A stretch of 51,674 nt of DNA. Source: Clostridiales bacterium. Lineage in GTDB: Bacteria; Bacillota; Clostridia; Christensenellales; CAG-138. Position numbers and translations under genes: made by a program. Positions 46,444 through 51,674 of the stretch are shown piece after piece. Numbering within the stretch: the first letter of the stretch is position 1; every line of letters starts with the position of its first letter. The stretch spans positions 1 to 51,674 of the forward strand of contig WREI01000009.1 of the NCBI GenBank assembly GCA_009779405.1. The letters are read 5' to 3'. Under the pieces are notes generated by a model. It did not search any database, was not told the origin of the DNA, and worked only from the letters and a program-made list of their open reading frames with translations.

Positions 46444-46474
46444 GGGCAGGAAACAAGATAACTCCTGCCCTTTT
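46444..46474 (+). terminator. Hairpin with T-run at the island edge
   Basis: GGGCAGGA (46444) pairs with TCCTGCCC (46463-46470), followed on the plus strand by TTTT. It lies just beyond the end of the minus-strand operon at 46491 and may work for both strands. Confidence 0.6.
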
Positions 46475-46490
46475 CATTTACAAGTTTTGA

Positions 46491-47576
46491 TCAAGCGTTA
46501 TCTATGCTGAGTTTCAAGAGAGCTAAATGCTTTTCGATCATTTCATGAACTTCTTCTACAGATGCGTTACTAAGGAAGAAGTTTCTCTCATTTATATCGC
46601 TCAATAGTTTACCTGAGAAATCATATTTGATAACAGCTTCAACATATTTACTGAATTCTATATTGCAGAAATCATGCGTATCATAAATTCTATAAAGGCT
46701 GAAGGCTATGCAAGCTCGGAATACAATCAAGCGAATCTTTTCATCATCTGTAAAATTGCTTGACAGACTCAGCATATATTTGAAAGCTACATCATAACGA
46801 ATATATGGAATTAGGGCGTATGAAGCGCATAGCATGATAATATCAAGTGCTTGCGAAAAATAACCATATATCGCAGTAAAAAAGAGTCCAGTTTCATCAT
46901 CCTTGGAAACCATCGAATAATCGATTGTCTTTTGATACTCTCGGAATCGACTAATAAAACTGTTCGACATATCTTCATCCGCAGAAAAAATCAAACTGTT
47001 GGGGATCGTCGGAAGCAGAGCCTTTTCAATTTCGATAATATCCTTTAGCCGAAAGAACTCCTTCATAGAGTTGATGCTGGTAAACATATTTAGAAAGGCA
47101 ACTTCCGTACCTTTATGGATAGCATCCTTTTCAATATCGGCTAAAAATCTGACTGGCAGAATTAAAATACTCGGAAAGCAATTCTCAATTATCTTGATGT
47201 TGTCCTGTATTACTGTAAGTAATAGGTTATGCAGTTTTTTCGAATAATCATTGCTATCGCAATCACCATTTATGATTTTTATGTATGAACAAAGCCGGTC
47301 ATCCATAATGTGTTTTTTGCCCAATGTGACAAAAGGATAGTGTTCATAATCATTCATATCCATATAGGTTGCTGCCGCAAATATATAAGTATCATACGGT
47401 ATAATGTCATGCCTTAATATGCATTCAACTAATCTTCTGTTTCGTTCCCAAAAAACAAGGATTTCATCAATAATAGCAACCGCGTTAGCAGAATAAATAT
47501 TGCTTTCTGCTTTTTTAAGAACAGAAAGATAATTGAATTCAAGTTCTTTTATTTTGGTGTGCATCAAATCAGCCAT
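46491..47576 (-). CDS. Uncharacterised helical protein, partner of DUF5677-like gene
   Basis: 361 residues, AT-rich codon use unlike the first 46 kb. Predicted mostly helical and soluble, with moderately hydrophobic stretches (ALDIIMLCASYALIPYIRYD; LIVFRACIAFSLYRIY). No recognised catalytic motif. The start ATG overlaps the end of the upstream gene by 8 bases and has CGGAG 8 bases before it, so the two are a coupled operon. Family not recognised. Confidence 0.75.
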   Translation of the reverse strand: MADLMHTKIKELEFNYLSVLKKAESNIYSANAVAIIDEILVFWERNRRLVECILRHDIIPYDTYIFAAATYMDMNDYEHYPFVTLGKKHIMDDRLCSYIKIINGDCDSNDYSKKLHNLLLTVIQDNIKIIENCFPSILILPVRFLADIEKDAIHKGTEVAFLNMFTSINSMKEFFRLKDIIEIEKALLPTIPNSLIFSADEDMSNSFISRFREYQKTIDYSMVSKDDETGLFFTAIYGYFSQALDIIMLCASYALIPYIRYDVAFKYMLSLSSNFTDDEKIRLIVFRACIAFSLYRIYDTHDFCNIEFSKYVEAVIKYDFSGKLLSDINERNFFLSNASVEEVHEMIEKHLALLKLSIDNA

Positions 47577-49014
47577 CAGAAACTCCGGTTGTGTATTGTT
47601 GAGGTAAACCATATACATCATAAAGAACACCAAGAGTTTTATCCATTACCATTTTGCAATCGTGCCATACCGATGCCAGCTTCTGCTTATCCTCTATATC
47701 TGGGACGCAATGATAGTGATGAGATGCTTCGTCACATTTCAATAATGCGCTTTCTCTGATAGCACCCCACAATCCATGCGCGAATGCAGAATCATAATCA
47801 TAGTACAATCCAAAAAGTTCTTTTTCTCCAACAGCGATTGCTTTTTCTCGGATACCTTGATTATCAAAATATTTGGTATCCATATTGATAAGCTCTTCAT
47901 CCTTGGTTTCATTTACAAGAAATCCGAGATATTCATAAAGAACATGGCTTAGGGCATCTTTTCTCTCAGTTTCTTCTCCGCGTTTTGCAATCAACTTATA
48001 CTGTCCAATTCCGTAACACTGATAATCGCTCCATATATCAGTGTGGGACGATTCATTCTTCAGCAGATGCTTCATCATTATATATCCCTCAATTAAGATT
48101 CTAATAACAATACGTCCAAGAATGGCATTATATAAATCATGGTTTACCAATTCCAATAGGCATTTATATGAATAGGTAGTCATGCCCAATAGAACGAGCA
48201 TTTTCTTGTCGAGCGGGCTTGTAGATGCAAATAATTCGGCATAGTAATCCATAATACGCCGAACATGATTCATGTAAATATCCGAATCATCGGAACACTT
48301 TTCAAACGGTAAACAGAAAAGATTGCAATCTGTCATTTTACTTATAGCCTCCCAAAAACAATTTAGGTATTCTTCATTATTGGTTTTATTTGCGGTCGCT
48401 TCCATTGAACGTACCGTAGGCCTTGTTAACCGCATTTCCTCATTTTTGTGAGAAAGCAAAGGATACTTTAGTATTAGCTCGCCCATTTCTTGCTCTACAA
48501 AAAGTTTGCCTGAAAGCAATGCTGAGTACAGCACAACGAACCTAATATCTGTTGCGAAATATGTTTGGTGGTCAGAAGCATCATGAAGAACCAATCGTAT
48601 TTTTTCTGCCCGCTGATCATAGTCATCAAGCTTGCTACAGAAGATTTCAGCAAATACGGGATGTTCTGAATGGGTAAAGATGGCTGTCAATGGAGCTATG
48701 ACTTCCGTTCCAATCAAAGCGACAACTTCATGCCAAAAATGCTTTTGTTTTTCTGCGTCCAATGCTAATATGTTCGAAAATCGTATCGCATTCATATCGG
48801 TATTTATGGTTTTTAGTAAATTAGAAATTCTCCCACAGTAATTAAGTCCTAATGTGCGCCCGAATTTCTTTATTATTAAGCCGATCCAAACATATTCGGG
48901 AAGTCTGTCATGAAACCAAGAAATCTCATCCAGAGGTTGATCTAAAGAATTCAAAGGGGTCATGAATTTCCCCTTAACAAATTTATGATCTTTCAAGCTA
49001 CTGTGTTTTAGCAT
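47569..49014 (-). CDS. DUF5677-like protein
   Basis: 481 residues. N-terminus WFHDRLPEYVWIGLIIKKFG and a C-terminal half typical of DUF5677: a helical core around LLELVNHDLYNAILGRIVIRILIEGYIMMKHLL and the later HGLWGAIRESALLKC and HHYHCVPD. DUF5677 proteins are uncharacterised and found scattered in accessory regions. The start at 49014 has GAGG about 9 bases upstream; a few alternative starts exist. It forms an operon with the 46491 gene under a promoter at 49045-49073. A defence role is a speculation from context. Confidence 0.7.
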   Translation of the reverse strand: MLKHSSLKDHKFVKGKFMTPLNSLDQPLDEISWFHDRLPEYVWIGLIIKKFGRTLGLNYCGRISNLLKTINTDMNAIRFSNILALDAEKQKHFWHEVVALIGTEVIAPLTAIFTHSEHPVFAEIFCSKLDDYDQRAEKIRLVLHDASDHQTYFATDIRFVVLYSALLSGKLFVEQEMGELILKYPLLSHKNEEMRLTRPTVRSMEATANKTNNEEYLNCFWEAISKMTDCNLFCLPFEKCSDDSDIYMNHVRRIMDYYAELFASTSPLDKKMLVLLGMTTYSYKCLLELVNHDLYNAILGRIVIRILIEGYIMMKHLLKNESSHTDIWSDYQCYGIGQYKLIAKRGEETERKDALSHVLYEYLGFLVNETKDEELINMDTKYFDNQGIREKAIAVGEKELFGLYYDYDSAFAHGLWGAIRESALLKCDEASHHYHCVPDIEDKQKLASVWHDCKMVMDKTLGVLYDVYGLPQQYTTGVSDG

Positions 49015-49044
49015 CCATTTTAGCCTCAATAATATTGTGCTCTT

Positions 49045-49073
49045 AATATACAACAAGATCAATTTAATTTCAA
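49045..49073 (-). promoter_or_regulatory. Promoter of the DUF5677 operon
   Basis: On the minus strand: TTGAAA (49073-49068), a 17-base spacer and TATATT (49050-49045). Confidence 0.6.
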
Positions 49074-49155
49074 CAAATCTTACGATACATCTGCCTTCAT
49101 CAACTGCTACAATAAATCAAAATAGCACTGCTTATGCAAGCCCACAAATTACCTG

Positions 49156-49185
49156 TTGACAAGGCGAACGTTTGTTCGGTATAAT
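49156..49185 (+). promoter_or_regulatory. Consensus promoter with LexA (SOS) box in the spacer
   Basis: TTGACA (49156-49161), an 18-base spacer and TATAAT (49180-49185). The spacer contains CGAACGTTTGTTCG (49165-49178), a perfect CGAAC-N4-GTTCG dyad as bound by Gram-positive LexA/DinR. A repressor there would block polymerase, so the transcript should be DNA-damage inducible. No convincing protein gene follows. Confidence 0.8.
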
Positions 49186-49260
49186 GCACAAGCTTGAGGG
49201 TAATTCTGCCCTTTGGCATACAACTGAATACTTCTGTCGCGGAAGATTATTTATTTAGGC

Positions 49261-49338
49261 GAAAGCCGCTATTACATAGCGAACGAAGCGAGCGAATATA
49301 TCGAATGCTCGTTTTGAGATTATGTATAGCGGCTTTTC
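49261..49338 (+). ncRNA. Long hairpin in the SOS-promoter transcript
   Basis: GAAAGCCGCTA (49261) and TACATA pair with TATGTA (49321) and TAGCGGCTTTT, with a smaller GAGC/GCTC stem at the tip. It begins about 70 bases after the predicted start of transcription. A weak 68-codon frame with TTG start (49194-49400) runs through it; I favour RNA structure over coding. Confidence 0.5.
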
Positions 49339-49404
49339 ATATACCCGCGAAAGATGTAAACATGAAAGCGAGGGATGCCACCATAGAAACTGAAAATTGA
49401 ATGA

Positions 49405-49532
49405 CCGCGCGATAGGGCTACCGTTCCGGTGAAGCAGGCGATGAACCGCAAAGGCGGCGAGCCTGCCAAGGGGTAGACAACGGGAAACCGCCGAGCAGGG
49501 TAGGTTCTCTGGAACCCGGTCGAGGGTGCGGC
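49405..49532 (+). ncRNA. Compact structured RNA, possibly HEARO/omega-RNA-like orphan
   Basis: GC-rich block of about 130 bases inside AT-rich DNA. Closing stem CCGC (49405) with GCGG (49528). Nested hairpin GCAGGC/GCCTGC (49434/49461) enclosing CCGC/GCGG (49446/49454), then hairpin GGTTC-tctg-GAACC (49503-49516) and a small ACCG/CGGT stem. It begins right after ATGA (49401-49404), the junction reported for HEARO RNAs, which are guide RNAs of IscB/IsrB nucleases. No IscB/IsrB gene follows. The family call is from memory of general features and is tentative. Confidence 0.45.
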
Positions 49533-49608
49533 AAAAGAACTCTCTTTAACCAAGGGAATAGTCTATACTTTTTTGCGAAGGGGTCTGATATTATAGACAA
49601 GCCATCAG

Positions 49609-49938
49609 TTACTCTTGATGAACAGCATTTATAAACTCTTTTAGTATCCCAACGGCTGAATTTATGTATCTCGGTTCCAACTGACTGAGGAGCTCCGCAA
49701 TTGCAGAAACATCCTTTGGTGTGTTCGAGCCCAAGACTAAATAGTTTGGCGATATATTTGCCCCAATGCAGATTTTATGGAGCGTTTCAGCGGAAGCACC
49801 TTTCTTACCGCGTTCAATATCCGCAAGAAAGCTGCAGGAAATCCCGCATTTCTCGCTGAATTTTTCACGGGATAGGGAGAGCAATTCCCTTGTCTGTCGG
49901 ATTCTTGTTCCCACAAGTATGTTAAATTCTTGACTCAA
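49609..49938 (-). CDS. XRE-family helix-turn-helix regulator
   Basis: 109 residues. The N-terminal HTH_3 domain is clear: VGTRIRQTRELLSLSREKFS, then CGISCSFLADIERGKKGASA and LHKICIGANISPNYLVLG. The C-terminal 40 residues are helical, probably for dimerisation. I use the TTG at 49938, because GAGGTGA lies 5 bases before it; a GTG within that site would be a poorer start. It is divergent from the leucine-rich repeat gene and converges on the structured RNA. Such regulators are common in mobile islands. Confidence 0.88.
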   Translation of the reverse strand: MSQEFNILVGTRIRQTRELLSLSREKFSEKCGISCSFLADIERGKKGASAETLHKICIGANISPNYLVLGSNTPKDVSAIAELLSQLEPRYINSAVGILKEFINAVHQE

Positions 49939-50023
49939 TTGTATCACCTCGATAATTCTATTGTAGTGATTTCCAAAACAGTTTTACATAATCAATAGGA
50001 TGCCATTAAATATTCGATAGCTG

Positions 50024-50052
50024 TTGACTTTCACGGCAAAAAGAGATAAGAT
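50024..50052 (+). promoter_or_regulatory. Promoter of the leucine-rich repeat gene
   Basis: TTGACT, a 17-base spacer, TAAGAT. The leader contains a hairpin (TTTAT..GGTTC-atga-GAACC..ATAAA, 50066-50092) just before the ribosome site. Confidence 0.6.
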
Positions 50053-50114
50053 TAAACTGAAAATTTATTAGGTTCATGAGAACCCATAAATTCAGATTGG
50101 GGGATATATTCAGT

Positions 50115-51584
50115 ATGAAAAAGATTTTTTCAATCATGTTGTCTTTGGTATTTTGTTTATCTGTAATGCCATTGACCGCCGTAGCACGAGCGGCAACAAG
50201 TGGGGATTGGGAGTATTCTATAAGTAACAACGCGGCAACTGTCACCAAATACAACGGTACTGCTTCAAATGTTACAATTCCCGATACGCTGGATGGGTAT
50301 CAGGTTGTAGCTATTGGTCCAAGTGCATTCAAAGATAACAATACGATAGTAGAAGTTGTAATTTCTGACAATGTGACATCCATTGCTACTCAAGCATTTG
50401 AAGGTTGTGCTGAACTGGTCAGCATAGCATTATCAAGTACGCTAAAATCAATTGAAACTTTTGCATTTAGAAGGTGTTCAAAACTAAGTGATATTGTATT
50501 GCCAAAAACATTAATGACAATCTATGCGGGAGCATTTTGGGGTTGTTCATCATTAACGAGCGTGGAAATTCCTGCAAGCCTTACAACTGTTGGCTTTACT
50601 TATAGTATTGGTGGTATCGGTAGCGGTTCCGTAGGTGCTTTTCAAGACACTAACATAACAGAAGCACAATTTGAGGATGGGATGACAACCGTTCCACCAC
50701 ATATATTCTACAATTGCAACACTTTGAAAAATGTGTTCTTGCCAGACAGCATAACTTCTATAGGAATTGGTGCGTTTAGGTTCTGTGCAGAGATAGAAGG
50801 GATTTCGTTGCCAAAAGCCTTAACCACAATTGAAACTTTCGCATTTAGTGGATGTTCAAAATTAAGCGATATTGTATTGCCAAAAACATTAACGGCGATT
50901 CACTCAGGGGCATTTTTGAATTGCTCGTCATTAACAAACATAGAAATCCCCAAAAGTCTTACACTGGTTGGCTATGATTATAGCATTGTCGGTCTTGGCA
51001 GTGGCAATGCAGGTGTTTTTCAAGGTACTGGCATAGCAGATGCACAATTTGAAGAGGGGATGACAACCGTTCCATCGCATATGTTTTATAATTGTAGCAC
51101 GTTAAAAAATGTGTTCTTGCCAGACAGCATAACTTCTATAGGAATTGGCGCGTTTAGATACTGCACAGAAATAGAAAGGATTTCATTGCCAAAAGCTTTA
51201 ACTACAATTGAAACTTTTGCTTTTAGCGGATGTTCAAAATTAAGCGATATTGTATTGCCAAAAACATTAACGGCGATTCACTCAGGAGCATTTTTGAATT
51301 GCTCGTCATTAACAAACATAGAAATCCCCAAAAGCCTTACACTGGTTGGATATAATTATAGTATTGTTGGCGTAGGAAGTGGCAATGCAGGCGTCTTTCA
51401 AGGCACTAACATAACAGATGCACAGTTTGAAAACGGGATGACAATTGTCCCATCATATGTATTTTTTAGTTGCAATACATTAAGAACCATCGCCATTCCC
51501 CAATCCGTTGTCGCCTTTGGCTCAAACATATTTTCTGGCTGCGAAAATTTTCTAGATAGCGTTTACACGAGAATGAATTTATGA
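50115..51584 (+). CDS. BspA-type leucine-rich repeat secreted protein, truncated by an IS
   Basis: 489 residues. Signal peptide (FSIMLSLVFCLSVMPLTAVARA), then LRR_5 repeats of the BspA/TpLRR kind (for example FAFSGCSKLSDIVLPKTLTA). A higher-order unit of about 126 residues (about 378 bases) occurs nearly three times; copies two and three are almost identical in DNA. The last dozen residues (DSVYTRMNL) are encoded by the left end of an IS, so the original C-terminus is lost. Such proteins mediate adhesion or host interaction in gut bacteria. GGGGG is about 10 bases before the start. Whether the truncated product is anchored or functional is unclear. Confidence 0.85.
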   Translation: MKKIFSIMLSLVFCLSVMPLTAVARAATSGDWEYSISNNAATVTKYNGTASNVTIPDTLDGYQVVAIGPSAFKDNNTIVEVVISDNVTSIATQAFEGCAELVSIALSSTLKSIETFAFRRCSKLSDIVLPKTLMTIYAGAFWGCSSLTSVEIPASLTTVGFTYSIGGIGSGSVGAFQDTNITEAQFEDGMTTVPPHIFYNCNTLKNVFLPDSITSIGIGAFRFCAEIEGISLPKALTTIETFAFSGCSKLSDIVLPKTLTAIHSGAFLNCSSLTNIEIPKSLTLVGYDYSIVGLGSGNAGVFQGTGIADAQFEEGMTTVPSHMFYNCSTLKNVFLPDSITSIGIGAFRYCTEIERISLPKALTTIETFAFSGCSKLSDIVLPKTLTAIHSGAFLNCSSLTNIEIPKSLTLVGYNYSIVGVGSGNAGVFQGTNITDAQFENGMTIVPSYVFFSCNTLRTIAIPQSVVAFGSNIFSGCENFLDSVYTRMNL

Positions 51585-51674
51585 TAGAATAGAGAAAACC
51601 ACAGAGGAGGTTCTCAATGGAGGCAGCACATCGGCGACACGATATAACAGACAGGATGTGGTCAGTCTTAGAAC
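51555..51674 (+). mobile_element. Left end of an IS5-family (IS427-like) insertion sequence
   Basis: Begins after TCTA (51551-51554) in TTTTCTAGATAGCG. CTAG fits the YTAR target of IS427-group elements with a TA duplication. It interrupts the leucine-rich repeat gene and carries its own promoter-leader region and the start of the transposase. The right end lies outside the window. Confidence 0.65.
51617..51674 (+). CDS. IS5-family transposase, N-terminal fragment at window end
   Basis: First 19 codons only: MEAAHRRHDITDRMWSVLE, matching the usual N-terminus of the DUF4096-type IS5 transposase (xITDxxWxxLEPxLP). GAGGAGG at 51604-51610 precedes the ATG. The rest is beyond the window. Confidence 0.75.
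   Translation, partial: MEAAHRRHDITDRMWSVLE

Noticed and set aside
49194-49400. 68-residue protein from a TTG start after the SOS promoter
   Set aside because: Weak start, runs through a strong long hairpin, composition not convincing; kept only as an alternative in the RNA entry.
49400-49600. Group II intron
   Set aside because: No domain V-type hairpin, no GUGYG-like 5' end and no reverse transcriptase gene were seen.

Overview
The window looks like chromosome of a GC-rich, low-complexity-envelope Firmicute, most likely an uncultured gut Clostridia member (an Oscillospirales- or Christensenellales-like organism is a guess). The evidence is a PolC-type DNA polymerase III, a tryptophan T-box leader, the Firmicute operon order frr-uppS-cdsA-dxr-rseP-ispG-polC, a dgt-dnaG-rpoD cluster, strong GGAGG ribosome sites, a Gram-positive type LexA box and Gram-positive lipoproteins. 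No rRNA, tRNA or CRISPR array was seen.

Layout. 1-2.1 kb: a REP-associated tyrosine transposase (RAYT) flanked by its GTAG-headed REP palindromes, then a MoaD/ThiS-like protein and an APH-fold kinase. 2.1-13.1 kb, minus strand: ribosome recycling, undecaprenyl-PP and CDP-diacylglycerol synthesis, two MEP-pathway enzymes, the site-2 protease RseP and PolC, mostly joined by ATGA overlaps, plus tatD. 13.3-24.8 kb, plus strand: a membrane protein, then a five-gene family-5 peptide-type ABC transporter whose binding protein and second permease are greatly enlarged, then a small membrane protein and recD2. 24.8-32.1 kb: a CBM26-like anchored protein, a short AlaRS, a DUF695-like protein, a proton-pumping pyrophosphatase and an orphan trpB behind a T-box. 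32.1-34.4 kb: a lipoprotein and a decayed set of membrane-protein paralogues. 34.7-39.6 kb: dgt-like HD phosphohydrolase, dnaG, rpoD and a lipoprotein. 39.6-44.1 kb: an AlbA_2/Schlafen-like regulator preceded by six GTTAGAA iterons, opposite an operon of an SMC-like ATPase, an SDR and a UMF1-family MFS transporter. 44.2-46.3 kb: a large anchored surface protein.

From about 46.4 kb to the end the base composition turns clearly AT-rich and the content becomes accessory: a two-gene operon including a DUF5677-like protein, a promoter with a perfect LexA-type dyad driving an apparently noncoding structured RNA (possibly an orphan HEARO/omega-RNA-like element), an XRE regulator, and a BspA-type leucine-rich repeat protein cut off by an IS5-family insertion at the window edge. 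Two palindromic repeat families punctuate the GC-rich part: RAYT/REP elements, and longer multi-hairpin elements with purine/pyrimidine-biased arms that sit right at gene 3' ends and often supply stop codons.
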